DNA of 64,000 nt, taken from NCBI RefSeq assembly GCF_020532645.1, contig NZ_JAJAUZ010000028.1, positions 1 through 64,000 of the forward strand, in the 5' to 3' direction. A program made the translations under genes and the position numbers. The notes below the pieces were generated by a model that was given only the letters and a program-made list of their open reading frames with translations, ran no database searches and was not told the DNA's origin. Position 1 is the stretch's first letter. Every line of letters starts with the position of its first letter. Shown in pieces: positions 48,494 through 57,337 of the stretch. Source of the DNA: Streptomyces bambusae (GTDB taxonomy: Bacteria; Actinomycetota; Actinomycetes; Streptomycetales; Streptomycetaceae).

Positions 48494-49723
48494 GTGACGG
48501 CGGCCGGAGCGTGCGGGACCCGCCCGGTGCGGACCCTGCGGGCCGTGCCGGGCGCGCTGCTGTCCGCGCTGGTCCTGGCGCTGCTCCCGCTCCTGGCCGC
48601 CTGCACGGGGACCGCCGCGCCGCCGGACCGGGCGCAGCAGGAGGTCCGGGCGGTGCTGGCCCGCTGGTCGGCCGCGCTGCTCGCCCGCGACCGCGCCCGA
48701 TACACGGCAGAGGACGGCCGGGCGGGGGCCCGGGAGGGCTTCGACCGGCTGTCCGGGGTGCCGCTGGCGTCCTGGGAGTACGCGGTCTCCTCGGTCCGGG
48801 TCAGCGGCGGCCGGGCGTACGCCGCGGCCGAGCTGCGCTACCGGATCGCCGGCTACGACACCGTCCCCGCGACCGCCGCCCGGGAGGTGGAGCTGGTCCG
48901 GCACGGGGACCGCTGGCGGGTGGCCGCGGACCGGCCCGCGGCCGGTGCCCGCCCACAGCTGTGGGACCAGGGCCCGGTGTCGGTGTCCCGTGGCCGGTAC
49001 GGCCTGGTGCTCGCGGTCCGGTCCGCCGCGGTCCGGCCGGAGCTGCCGGCGGCCCTCGCGGCCGCGGCCGACGAGGCGGTCCCGGCGGTGTCCGCGGCCT
49101 GGCCCGGCACCTGGCCGCGGAAGGTGCTGCTCGTGGTTCCGGCCTCGGTCGACGACATGGCGGCACTGCTGGGCTCGCCGGCCTCCGCGTACGCCGGCAT
49201 GGCGGCCGTGACCACCGGCCGGGTCGGCGGCGGGCCGGGCCCCGCGGACCGGGTGACCGTCAACGCGCAGGCGTACGGGGAACTCGGCGCGCTGGGCCGG
49301 CGGGTGGTGCTCACCCACGAGACCGTGCACGTCGCGACCCGCTCGGCGACCCCGGCCGGCACCCCGCTGTGGCTGTCCGAGGGGTTCGCGGACTGGGTGG
49401 CGTACCGGGGCAGCGGCCGCAGCCCGGCGCAGGCCGCGCCGGCGCTGGCCCGGGCGGTGCGCCGCGGGGAGGTGCCGGCCGCGCTGCCCGGCGGCGGTGC
49501 GTTCGCCTTCGGCGGGGACGCGGACGCGCTGGCCGCCTCGTACGAAGGGGCCTGGCTGGCCTGTCTGATGATGGCCGAGCGGTGGGGTGCGCAGGCGCCG
49601 GCCGCGTTCTACGCGGCGGCCGCCCGGTCCTCGGCGCCGGCCGCGTTCGCCTCGGTGCTCGGCACCGACGAGCGGACGTTCACCGCCGACTGGCGGGCGT
49701 ACCTGCGGGAACGGCTGGGCTGA
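48494..49723 (+). CDS. Lipoprotein with a gluzincin-like metalloprotease motif
   Basis: A 409-residue protein. The signal peptide ends in the lipobox LLAAC (near residue 35). An NTF2-like region follows (VRAVLARWSAALLARDRARY and onward, to about 160). The C-terminal half contains LTHETVHVAT, an HExxH zinc motif, and 23 residues later WLSEGFADWVAY, where a Glu can be the third ligand, as in peptidase MA/gluzincins. A membrane-anchored extracytoplasmic protease is likely; the substrate is unknown. Start support is a leaderless -10 box. Its 3' end overlaps the convergent glycosyltransferase gene by 44 bp. Confidence 0.82.
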   Translation: MTAAGACGTRPVRTLRAVPGALLSALVLALLPLLAACTGTAAPPDRAQQEVRAVLARWSAALLARDRARYTAEDGRAGAREGFDRLSGVPLASWEYAVSSVRVSGGRAYAAAELRYRIAGYDTVPATAAREVELVRHGDRWRVAADRPAAGARPQLWDQGPVSVSRGRYGLVLAVRSAAVRPELPAALAAAADEAVPAVSAAWPGTWPRKVLLVVPASVDDMAALLGSPASAYAGMAAVTTGRVGGGPGPADRVTVNAQAYGELGALGRRVVLTHETVHVATRSATPAGTPLWLSEGFADWVAYRGSGRSPAQAAPALARAVRRGEVPAALPGGGAFAFGGDADALAASYEGAWLACLMMAERWGAQAPAAFYAAAARSSAPAAFASVLGTDERTFTADWRAYLRERLG

Positions 49724-50861
49724 CGGCCGGCGGGCCGGGGACGGTGTCCCGCCACAGGGCCCGGCAGGCCAGGAGGGCGGCCGCCACCAGCAGGCCGTTG
49801 CGGGCGAAGAGGGCCGCGGTGCCCGGCAGGCCGCCCTGGACGACGTCCGCGAACCACAGGGGGAACTCCAGGAACGTCAGCGGTGCGGCCGCCAGCACCA
49901 GCTGGGCCGGGCGCCGCATCCGGGTGCCGCGGAACGCGAGGCAGACCGCGGCCAGAGCCACCAGCCACACCAGGTACTGCGGGCTGAGCACCCTGCTGGT
50001 CGTGACGAACAGCAGCACGGCGGCGAGGGCCGCGTCCGCGGGGGTGTGCGGGTGGAAGGTGCGGGCCCGCAGTCGCCAGAACACCAGCCAGCCGAGGGCC
50101 GCCATGGTCAGCGCGAGGGCGATCCGGCCGGCGAGCGGCACGTACGGGCCGAGGAACTCCACCGAGCCGTAGTTCATCGCCGCGGTGCCCGGCCAGCCCC
50201 GGAAGCGGGCCAGGTGGAACGGCAGGGCGGCGAGCGCCTCCACCTCGATGCCGCGGTCCCGCTGGAAGGCGAGGAAGGCGAGCGAGCCGGGCAGCGCGAG
50301 CGCGAAGCCGGCCAGCAGCGCGGCGGCCGTGACGGCGGCGGCGAGGGCCGTGCGGTACCCGCGTACGCCGGCCAGCAGGAGCACCGGCCAGACCTTGAGG
50401 ACGGCGCCGAGCGCCACCAGCGGACCGCGGGCCCGGGGCAGGAGCAGGGCGGCCACCGCGACGGCCGCGACCATCACGTCGTAGCGGGCGTAGACGGTGG
50501 GGCCGAGGAGGGGGAGGCCGGCGGTCCAGGCGGCGGCGCCCCACCGGCGGCGGTCCGGGCGGCGGCCCTCGCGGACCAGCAGCCGCAGCACGGCTGCGTC
50601 GGCGGCCAGGCACAGGAGGAAGAAGGCGGCCGGGTAGGCGAGGAACGGCAGCAGGCCGGGGGAGAGGACCGCGAGCGCGGCGCCGGGCGGGTACTGCCAG
50701 GTGACGTCGTCCAGCGGGAAGGTGCCGGTGCGCAGCACCTCGAACCAGCCCCGGTAGATCACGTGGACGTCGGTGGTGACGTCGGTCCCCGGTAGGACGA
50801 CCACCCGGAAGACGCACAGCAGGAGCAGGGTTCGGGTCGCCGCCCAGGCGGTGAGGAGCAT
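49680..50861 (-). CDS. GT87-like polytopic mannosyltransferase (DUF2029)
   Basis: A 393-residue protein with about ten membrane helices. After the first helix comes a periplasmic loop with acidic residues (GTDVTTDVHVIYRGWFEVL) and then DDVTWQYPPGAALAV. This is the pattern of GT-C enzymes such as the GT87 polyprenyl-phosphomannose-dependent mannosyltransferases. Further landmarks are TVYARYDVMVAAVAV, LKVWPVLLLAGVRG and TSRVLSPQYLVWLV. It would extend a mannose-containing glycolipid or glycan on the outer face of the membrane. The ATG at 50861 is chosen as the first start before helix one. It is divergent from the PimB-like gene, suggesting a shared pathway. Confidence 0.85.
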   Translation of the reverse strand: MLLTAWAATRTLLLLCVFRVVVLPGTDVTTDVHVIYRGWFEVLRTGTFPLDDVTWQYPPGAALAVLSPGLLPFLAYPAAFFLLCLAADAAVLRLLVREGRRPDRRRWGAAAWTAGLPLLGPTVYARYDVMVAAVAVAALLLPRARGPLVALGAVLKVWPVLLLAGVRGYRTALAAAVTAAALLAGFALALPGSLAFLAFQRDRGIEVEALAALPFHLARFRGWPGTAAMNYGSVEFLGPYVPLAGRIALALTMAALGWLVFWRLRARTFHPHTPADAALAAVLLFVTTSRVLSPQYLVWLVALAAVCLAFRGTRMRRPAQLVLAAAPLTFLEFPLWFADVVQGGLPGTAALFARNGLLVAAALLACRALWRDTVPGPPAVSPAVPAGTPASRR

Positions 50862-50915
50862 CGCGCCATGATGCCGGGCGGACGGGGTACGCGGCGGTGA
50901 GGCGCGGCCGTTCGG

Positions 50916-50921
50916 TACTGT
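50916..50921 (+). promoter_or_regulatory. -10 element TACTGT for a leaderless transcript
   Basis: Ends 8 nt before the ATG at 50930. Confidence 0.55.
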
Positions 50922-50929
50922 CGCAGGCG

Positions 50930-52072
50930 ATGCACAAGACGCTGATCGTGACCAATGACTTCCCGCCCCGTCCCGGCGGCATCCAGGCCTTCCTGCACAA
51001 CATGGCGCTGCGCCTGGACCCGGAGCGGATCGTCGTCTACGCCTCGACGTGGAAGCACAGTGCCGAGGGGCGGGAGGCGACCGCGGCGTTCGACGCGGAG
51101 CAGCCGTTCCGGGTGGTGCGGGACCGTACGACCATGCTGCTGCCGACACCGCGGGTGACGCGGCGGGCCGTCGGGCTGCTGCGGGAGCACGGCTGCGAGT
51201 CGGTGTGGTTCGGTGCGTCGGCCCCGCTCGGGCTGATGGGGCCGGCACTGCGGCGGGCCGGGGCGAAGCGGCTGGTGGCGACCTCGCACGGGCACGAGGC
51301 GGGATGGGCGCAGCTGCCGGGTGCGCGTCAGCTGCTGCGCCGGATCGGCGAGGGCACCGACACGATCACCTATCTGGGCGAGTACACCCGGTCCCGGATC
51401 GCGGGGGCGCTGACCGAGTCGGCGGCCGCCCGGATGGTGCAGCTGCCGCCCGGTGTCGACGAGAAGACCTTCCACCCGGAGTCCGGGGGTGCGGAGGTCC
51501 GGGCCCGGCTGGGGCTGGCCGACCGGCCGGTCGTGGTGTGCGTGTCGCGGCTGGTGCCGCGGAAGGGGCAGGACACGCTGATCGAGGCGATGCCGCGGAT
51601 CCTGGCGGCGGTGCCGGACGCGGTGCTGCTGATCGTGGGCGGCGGGCCGTACGAGGCGGACCTGCGGAAGCTGGCGGCGGCCACGGGGGTGGCGGACGCG
51701 GTGCGGTTCACCGGGGCGGTGCCGTGGGCCGAGCTGCCGGCGCACTACGGGGCCGGGGACGTGTTCGCCATGCCGTGCCGTACGCGGCGGGGCGGGCTGG
51801 ACGTCGAGGGGCTCGGGATCGTGTACCTGGAGGCTTCGGCGACCGGGCTGCCGGTCGTGGCCGGGGATTCCGGCGGGGCGCCGGATGCGGTGCTGGACGG
51901 GGAGACGGGGTGGGTCGTGCGGGGTGGCTCCCCGGCGGATGCGGCCGAACGGGTCGTCACGCTGCTGCTCGACCCTGCGCTCCGTGCGCGGATGGGGGCG
52001 CGGGGGAGGGCCTGGGTCGAGGAGCGGTGGCGCTGGGACCTGCTGGCGGACCGGCTGCGCGCGCTGCTGTAA
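50930..52072 (+). CDS. pimB: PimB-like GDP-mannose-dependent alpha-mannosyltransferase (GT4)
   Basis: A 380-residue cytosolic GT4 enzyme. The acceptor-side start reads LIVTNDFPPRPGGIQAFLHN, followed by SHGHEAGWAQLPG, the donor-site VSRLVPRKGQDTLIEAMP and the EX7E-like EGLGIVYLEASATGLPVV. These are the features of actinobacterial PimB', which adds the second mannose to phosphatidylinositol. The GT-C gene opposite (49680-50861) could act later in the same pathway. The ATG start is supported by a leaderless -10 box. Exact acceptor assignment is by family resemblance. Confidence 0.88.
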   Translation: MHKTLIVTNDFPPRPGGIQAFLHNMALRLDPERIVVYASTWKHSAEGREATAAFDAEQPFRVVRDRTTMLLPTPRVTRRAVGLLREHGCESVWFGASAPLGLMGPALRRAGAKRLVATSHGHEAGWAQLPGARQLLRRIGEGTDTITYLGEYTRSRIAGALTESAAARMVQLPPGVDEKTFHPESGGAEVRARLGLADRPVVVCVSRLVPRKGQDTLIEAMPRILAAVPDAVLLIVGGGPYEADLRKLAAATGVADAVRFTGAVPWAELPAHYGAGDVFAMPCRTRRGGLDVEGLGIVYLEASATGLPVVAGDSGGAPDAVLDGETGWVVRGGSPADAAERVVTLLLDPALRARMGARGRAWVEERWRWDLLADRLRALL

Positions 52073-52209
52073 CGGGGGCCGGGCCCATTTCAGCCTCGCC
52101 GGCGAGGCTGGGGGCGACGCGGGGCCCCGAGGGTGCGGGGTGACTGTCACTCAGATGTGTGTCAAGGCCGCGTCTGGGCGGAAGGGCCGATTCCGCACAT
52201 GATGCGGGC

Positions 52210-53817
52210 ATGACACCAAAACTGACGAGGCGTCACCTACTGGGACTCGGCGCGCTACAGACCGCAGCCGTGCTCGGATTGACGAGAATCGGCCTGGAAC
52301 CGGCCAGGGCCGAGGACCGGGACCACGCCCCGGCCGTGGTGGTCGGCTCCGGATACGGCGCCGCCGTGGCCGCCCTCCGCCTGGGCCGGGCCGGCGTGCG
52401 GACCGTCGTCCTGGAGATGGGCCGGCTGTGGGACTCCGCCGGCCCCGACGGCAAGGTGTTCCCCTCCACCTCCGCCCCCGACCACCGCTCCATGTGGTTC
52501 CGCACCAGGACCGAAGCCCCCCTGGCCCAGTTCCTCTGGCTCGACGTCGTCAACCGGAACATCACCCCGTACCCCGGCGTCCTCGACCGCGTCCACCACG
52601 GCGACATGTCCGTCTACGTCGGCCGCGGCGTCGGCGGCGGCTCCCTCGTCAACGGCGGCATGGCACCCACGCCCCGCCGCTCGTACTTCACCGAGGTCTT
52701 CCCCGGTGTCGACGCCGACGAGATGTACGGCACGTACTTCCCGCGCGCCCGCCGCATGCTCGGGGTCAACGACATCGACCCGGCCTGGTTCGAGTCCACC
52801 GAGTGGTACCGGTTCGCCCGGGTCTCCCGCAAGCACGCCGCCAGGACCGGCCTGAAGACCGTCTTCGTCCCCAACGTCTACGACTTCGCGTACATGCAGC
52901 GCGAAGCGGCCGGCACCGCACCCCGGTCCGCGCTCGCCGGCGAGGTCATCTACGGCAACAACCACGGCAAGAAGAGCCTCGACAAGACCTACCTGGCCGA
53001 GGCGGTCGGCACCGGCAACGTCACCATCGAGACCCTCCGGCGCGTCACCGCCGTCCGCCGCGAGCCCGACGGCACCTACGTCCTCACCGTCCGCACCATC
53101 GACCTGGCCGGCCGGGTCACCGGGACCCGCGAACTGGGGTGCCGGCAGCTGTTCCTGGGCGCCGGCAGCCTCGGCACCACCGAGATCCTGCTGCGGGCCC
53201 GCGAGACCGGCGCGCTCCCCGGGCTCAGCCCCGAAGTCGGGCTCGGCTGGGGTCCCAACGGCAACGTCATGACCGCCCGCGCCAACCACCTGTGGGACAC
53301 CGTCGGGGCCCACCAGGCCACCATGCCCGCCCTCGGCATCGACGACTGGGACAACGCGGCCAACCCGGTCTTCGCCGAGATCGCCCCGCTGCCCATGGGC
53401 CTGGAGCACTGGATCTCGATGTACCTGGCCATCACGAAGAACCCGGAACGCGGCCGGTTCAGCTACGACCCGGCCACCGACTCCGCCCGGCTGCACTGGA
53501 CGCGGGACCAGAACACCCCGTCCGTCAATGCCGCCAGATGCCTCTTCGACCGCGTCAACCGGTCCAACTTCACGGTCTACCGCCACGACCTGTTCGGCGG
53601 CAACCGGGCGTTCGCCGACGACTTCACGTACCACCCGCTGGGCGGCTGCGTGCTCGGCCGGGCCACCGACCTGCACGGCCGGGTGAAGGGGTGCACGAAC
53701 CTGTACGTCACCGACGGCTCGCTCGTGCCCGGCTCGCTCGGCGTCAACCCGTTCGTCACCATCACCGCCCTCGCCGAGCGGAACATGGACCGGATCCTCG
53801 CCGAGGACCCCCGCTGA
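52210..53817 (+). CDS. choA: Secreted cholesterol oxidase (GMC flavoenzyme)
   Basis: Oxidises and isomerises cholesterol to cholest-4-en-3-one with release of H2O2. The 535-residue protein begins with a Tat signal, LTRRHLLGLGALQTAAVLGL, so it is exported folded with FAD. The mature part shows the GMC FAD motif VVGSGYGAAVAALRLGRAG and GVGGGSLVNGGM. Expected catalytic residues are the Glu in FAEIAPLPMG, the His in YHPLGGCVLGRA and the Asn in GVNPFVTITALAERN. This matches the well-known Streptomyces enzyme. No cytochrome P450 (choP) gene precedes it, unlike in some Streptomyces. The ATG at 52210 is the start that yields the Tat signal. Confidence 0.93.
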   Translation: MTPKLTRRHLLGLGALQTAAVLGLTRIGLEPARAEDRDHAPAVVVGSGYGAAVAALRLGRAGVRTVVLEMGRLWDSAGPDGKVFPSTSAPDHRSMWFRTRTEAPLAQFLWLDVVNRNITPYPGVLDRVHHGDMSVYVGRGVGGGSLVNGGMAPTPRRSYFTEVFPGVDADEMYGTYFPRARRMLGVNDIDPAWFESTEWYRFARVSRKHAARTGLKTVFVPNVYDFAYMQREAAGTAPRSALAGEVIYGNNHGKKSLDKTYLAEAVGTGNVTIETLRRVTAVRREPDGTYVLTVRTIDLAGRVTGTRELGCRQLFLGAGSLGTTEILLRARETGALPGLSPEVGLGWGPNGNVMTARANHLWDTVGAHQATMPALGIDDWDNAANPVFAEIAPLPMGLEHWISMYLAITKNPERGRFSYDPATDSARLHWTRDQNTPSVNAARCLFDRVNRSNFTVYRHDLFGGNRAFADDFTYHPLGGCVLGRATDLHGRVKGCTNLYVTDGSLVPGSLGVNPFVTITALAERNMDRILAEDPR

Positions 53818-53818
53818 C

Positions 53819-53841
53819 CCGGCCGGCCGAAGACCGGCCGG
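53819..53841. terminator. Short hairpin between choA and the acyl-CoA ligase
   Basis: CCGGCCGG occurs on both sides of CCGAAGA between two convergent stops and can fold as a hairpin. Confidence 0.55.
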
Positions 53842-53850
53842 CCGCACCCG

Positions 53851-55647
53851 TCAGCCCCGGTACAGGGCCTCGATCTCGTCCGCGAAGTCCTTCGCCACCA
53901 CGTTCCGCTTGAGCTTCAGCGACGGCGTGATGTGGCCCGACTCCTCCGTGAACTGGGAGCCGAGGATCCGGAACTTCCGCACCGACTCCGCCTTGGAGAC
54001 CGCCGCGTTGCCGTCGTCGACGGCCTTCTGCACCGCGGCGAGCAGGTCCGGGTCCTCGCGCAGCGAGGCCGCCGTGGCGCCCGCCGGCTTGCCGTGCTCC
54101 TGCACCCAGCGGCCCAGGAACTCCTCGTCGATGGTGACGAGCGCACCGACGAACGGCCGCGCGTCGCCGACCACCATGCACTCCGCGACCAGCGCGTGCG
54201 CGCGGATCCGGTCCTCGATGACCGCCGGGGCGACGTTCTTGCCGCCCGCCGTCACCAGGATCTCCTTCTTGCGGCCGGTGATCGCCAGGTAGCCGTCCTC
54301 GTCGAGGGTGCCGACGTCACCGGTGTGGAACCAGCCGTCGGTCAGCGCCTCGGCCGTGGCCGCCTCGTTCTGCCAGTAGCCCGCGAACACGTGCTCGCCG
54401 TGCAGCAGCACCTCGCCGTCGTCCGCGATCCGCACCACCGAGCCCGGCAGCGGCTGGCCCACCGTGCCGATCTTCTGGCGGTCCCACGGGTTGAAGGCGG
54501 TGGCCGCGCAGGACTCCGTCAGGCCGTAGCCCTCCAGGACCGTGAAGCCGATGCCGCGGAAGAAGTGGCCCAGCCGCTCGCCCAGCGGGGCGCCGCCGGA
54601 GATCGCGTACTCGCCGCGCCCGCCGAGCACCGTGTGCAGCTTCGAGTAGACCAGCTTCGAGAAGATCTTGTGCTTGAGCCGCAGGCCCAGACCCGGACCG
54701 CCCGGCGCGTCCAGCGCCCGGCTGTACGCGATGGCGGTGTCGGCGGCCGCGTCGAAGATCCGGCCCTTGCCGTCGGCCTGCGCCTTCGCGCGCGCCGAGT
54801 TGTAGACCTTCTCGAAGACGCGCGGCACACCGAGGATCAGGGTGGGCCGGAAGCCCGCCAGCTCGTCGGTGAGGTTCTTGATGTCCGGTACGCAGCCCAG
54901 CCGGATCGGCGCCAGTACGGACGCCACCTCGACCAGCCGCCCGAACACGTGGGCCGCCGGGAGGAACAGCAGGACCGAGCACTCGCCGGTGCGGAACAGC
55001 GGCTTCAGCCGCTCCACCACGTTGCCGCACTCCGCGAAGAAGTTGCGGTGGGTGAGCACGCAGCCCTTGGGGCGGCCGGTGGTGCCGGAGGTGTAGACGA
55101 TGGTGGCCGGGTCGTCGGCGTTCGCCACCGAGCTGCGCTCGTCGACCTGCTCGTCGGTGATCCCGGCGCCCGCGGTGCGCAGCTCGTCGAGCGCACCCGC
55201 GTCGATCTGCCACACGTGAGCCAGCGCCGGCAGCTGCTCGCGCAGACCCGCGACCGCCTCCGCGTGCCCGGCGCTCTCGACGACGACGGCCGTCGCGCCG
55301 GAGTCGCCGAGGATCCACTGGATCTGCTCGGGGGAGCTGGTCTCGTACACAGGTACGGTCACCGCGCCCGCCGACCAGATCGCGAAGTCGATCAGCACCC
55401 ACTCGTAGCGGGTGCGGGAGATCAGGGCCACCCGGTCGCCGGGCTTGACGCCCGCGGCGATCAGGCCCTTGGCGGCAGCCCGCACCTCGGCCAGGAACGC
55501 GGTCGCGGTGACGTCCTGCCACACGCCGTCGACCTTGCGGCCCATGACGGCGGTGTCCGGGTGCTGAGCTGCGTTGCGGCGGATGAGATCCGTGAGATTC
55601 CCGTCCGACGGGACCTCGTACAGGGCCGGAAGGCTGAACTCGCGCAA
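53851..55647 (-). CDS. fadD: Long-chain fatty-acid--CoA ligase (FadD type)
   Basis: A 598-residue AMP-forming enzyme that activates fatty acids with ATP and CoA. The P-loop-like TIVYTSGTTGRPKGCVLTH, the VLEGYGLTESCA A5 motif, the GWFHTGDVGTLDEDGYLAITGRKKE A7-A8 region and LKLKRNVVAKDF with the catalytic Lys are all present. The start is a TTG at 55647 with GAGGAG 8 nt upstream; no ATG or GTG near the domain start fits. It is a single gene facing choA. A link to sterol side-chain degradation is possible but not shown. Confidence 0.92.
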   Translation of the reverse strand: MREFSLPALYEVPSDGNLTDLIRRNAAQHPDTAVMGRKVDGVWQDVTATAFLAEVRAAAKGLIAAGVKPGDRVALISRTRYEWVLIDFAIWSAGAVTVPVYETSSPEQIQWILGDSGATAVVVESAGHAEAVAGLREQLPALAHVWQIDAGALDELRTAGAGITDEQVDERSSVANADDPATIVYTSGTTGRPKGCVLTHRNFFAECGNVVERLKPLFRTGECSVLLFLPAAHVFGRLVEVASVLAPIRLGCVPDIKNLTDELAGFRPTLILGVPRVFEKVYNSARAKAQADGKGRIFDAAADTAIAYSRALDAPGGPGLGLRLKHKIFSKLVYSKLHTVLGGRGEYAISGGAPLGERLGHFFRGIGFTVLEGYGLTESCAATAFNPWDRQKIGTVGQPLPGSVVRIADDGEVLLHGEHVFAGYWQNEAATAEALTDGWFHTGDVGTLDEDGYLAITGRKKEILVTAGGKNVAPAVIEDRIRAHALVAECMVVGDARPFVGALVTIDEEFLGRWVQEHGKPAGATAASLREDPDLLAAVQKAVDDGNAAVSKAESVRKFRILGSQFTEESGHITPSLKLKRNVVAKDFADEIEALYRG

Positions 55648-55908
55648 GACTGCTGCTCCTCTGGGCGCCATCGCCACGGTGTGGACCGACCGGACGTTAC
55701 CCACCGGTAGTGGGTTCCGGATAGAGGGAACCGGCCAGATGTTCCATGCGTCACACGCCGCGCTCCTCCCTGGCCGACAGTAGTCGACACGGTTTGCGAC
55801 CAGGAAGTAACCGCAGGTAGGGCGCCCGTGTGCGGGTCGCGACAGCACACCCGGCCGGCCCCGCCCCACCCGTCCCACCGCCCCCTACCGGCCGCGCCCG
55901 GCCGCCCC

Positions 55909-55914
55909 TAGGGT
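55909..55914 (+). promoter_or_regulatory. -10 element TAGGGT for a leaderless transcript
   Basis: Ends 7 nt before the ATG at 55922. Confidence 0.6.
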
Positions 55915-55921
55915 GATCCGC

Positions 55922-56704
55922 ATGGGTGGCAGCAGGCGCAGCACACGAGTCCACGTCGTCAGCGACGTCCACGGCAACACCGAGGCGCTCGCCCGCGCCG
56001 GCGAGGGCGCCGACGCCCTGATCTGCCTGGGCGACCTGGTCCTCTTCCTCGACTACGCCGACCATTCGCGCGGCATCTTCCCCGAGCTCTTCGGCGCCGA
56101 GAACGCAGGACTGATCGTGAAGCTCCGCACCGAGCGCCGCTTCGACGAGGCCCGCCGCCTCGGCGCCCGGCTCTGGTCCGGCCTGGACCGCGAGGCCCTC
56201 ATCGAGGAGGGCGTGCGCCGCCAGTACGCCGAGATGTTCGCCGCGTTCCCCACCCCGACCTACGCCACGTACGGCAACGTCGACGTCCCCCACCTGTGGC
56301 CCGAGTACGCCCGGCCCGGCACCACCGTCCTCGACGGCGAACGCACCGAGATCGGCGGGCTGGTCTTCGGCTTCGTCGGCGGCGGCCTGCCCTCCCCGAT
56401 GCGCACCCCCTACGAGGTCGACGTCGACGAGTACGCCGCCAAGGTCGAGGCCCTCGGCGAGGTCGACGTGCTCTGCTCGCACATCCCGCCCGAGGTCCCC
56501 GAACTCTGCTACGACACCGTCGCCCGCCGCTTCGAACGCGGCAGCACCGCCCTCCTCGACGCGATCCACCGCACCCGGCCCCGGTACGCGCTCTTCGGCC
56601 ACGTCCACCAGCCCATGGCCCGCCGCATGCGCATCGGCGCCACGGAATGCGTGAACGTCGGCCACTTCGCCGCGACCGGGCGCCCCTGGGCCCTGGAGTG
56701 GTGA
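55922..56704 (+). CDS. Calcineurin-like metallophosphoesterase
   Basis: A 260-residue phosphoesterase with the dinuclear metal motifs in order: VVSDVHGNTEAL (D-x-H), ICLGDLVLF (GD), ATYGNVDV (GN in place of GNHD), CSHIPPEV and LFGHVHQPMARR (GHxH). The second histidine of the usual GNHE/D is Val here, so activity may differ from the standard enzymes. The substrate is unknown. The ATG at 55922 has a leaderless -10 box; an in-frame GTG at 55913 lies inside that box and is unlikely. Confidence 0.88.
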   Translation: MGGSRRSTRVHVVSDVHGNTEALARAGEGADALICLGDLVLFLDYADHSRGIFPELFGAENAGLIVKLRTERRFDEARRLGARLWSGLDREALIEEGVRRQYAEMFAAFPTPTYATYGNVDVPHLWPEYARPGTTVLDGERTEIGGLVFGFVGGGLPSPMRTPYEVDVDEYAAKVEALGEVDVLCSHIPPEVPELCYDTVARRFERGSTALLDAIHRTRPRYALFGHVHQPMARRMRIGATECVNVGHFAATGRPWALEW

Positions 56705-56785
56705 CCGGCGCGGTGCGCGGTAGCCTTCACGCGGCGCCGCGCGGCGCCTGTTCACCGCGAAACCACCTCTGGAGGAGCCGCAGCG

Positions 56786-57226
56786 ATGGCGGAACACACG
56801 AGCTCTAGCATCACCATCGAGGCGGCCCCGGCCGACGTCATGGCCGTGATCGCCGACTTCGCCCGCTACCCGGAGTGGACCGGCGAGGTGAAGGAGGCCG
56901 AGGTGCTCGCCACCGACGGCCAGGGCCGCGCCGAGCAGGTCCGGCTGCTGCTCGACGCGGGCGCCATCAAGGACGACCACACCCTCGCCTACACCTGGAC
57001 CGGCGCCGACGAAGTCAGCTGGACCCTGGTCAAGTCGCAGATGCTGCGGGTCCTGGACGGCTCGTACAAGCTGGCCGGGCTCGGCGGCAGCCGCACCGAG
57101 GTCACCTACCAGCTGACCGTCGACGTGAAGATCCCCATGCTCGGCATGATCAAGCGCAAGGCCGAGAAGGTCATCATCGACCGCGCCCTCGCCGGCCTGA
57201 AGAAGCGCGTCGAGTCCGGCAAGTAG
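56786..57226 (+). CDS. SRPBCC-fold protein (polyketide cyclase/START-like)
   Basis: A 146-residue single-domain protein: MAEHTSSSITIEAAPADVMAVIADFARYPEW in overlapping parts, then a beta-rich middle with TYTWTGADEVSWTLV and a C-terminal helix KAEKVIIDRALAGLKKRVESGK. The fold binds hydrophobic ligands in a cavity. Such stand-alone members are common in Streptomyces and mostly uncharacterised. The ATG follows GGAGGAG by 8 nt. It is followed by the ArsA-like gene after about 110 bp. Confidence 0.88.
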   Translation: MAEHTSSSITIEAAPADVMAVIADFARYPEWTGEVKEAEVLATDGQGRAEQVRLLLDAGAIKDDHTLAYTWTGADEVSWTLVKSQMLRVLDGSYKLAGLGGSRTEVTYQLTVDVKIPMLGMIKRKAEKVIIDRALAGLKKRVESGK

Positions 57227-57251
57227 GCCCCACCGCCCCACGCATCCGCCG

Positions 57252-57277
57252 CCCCCGCCCGGACCGCCCGGCGGGGG
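57252..57277 (+). terminator. Weak hairpin between the SRPBCC and ArsA-like genes
   Basis: CCCCCGC pairs with GCGGGGG around a 12-nt loop. Poorly distinguished from background GC-rich sequence. Confidence 0.35.
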
Positions 57278-57337
57278 TGGCGGCCGTCACCCGCCGGTCA
57301 CCCGCCGGCGCGCCCCCTCACACGGCAAGCGAGCACC

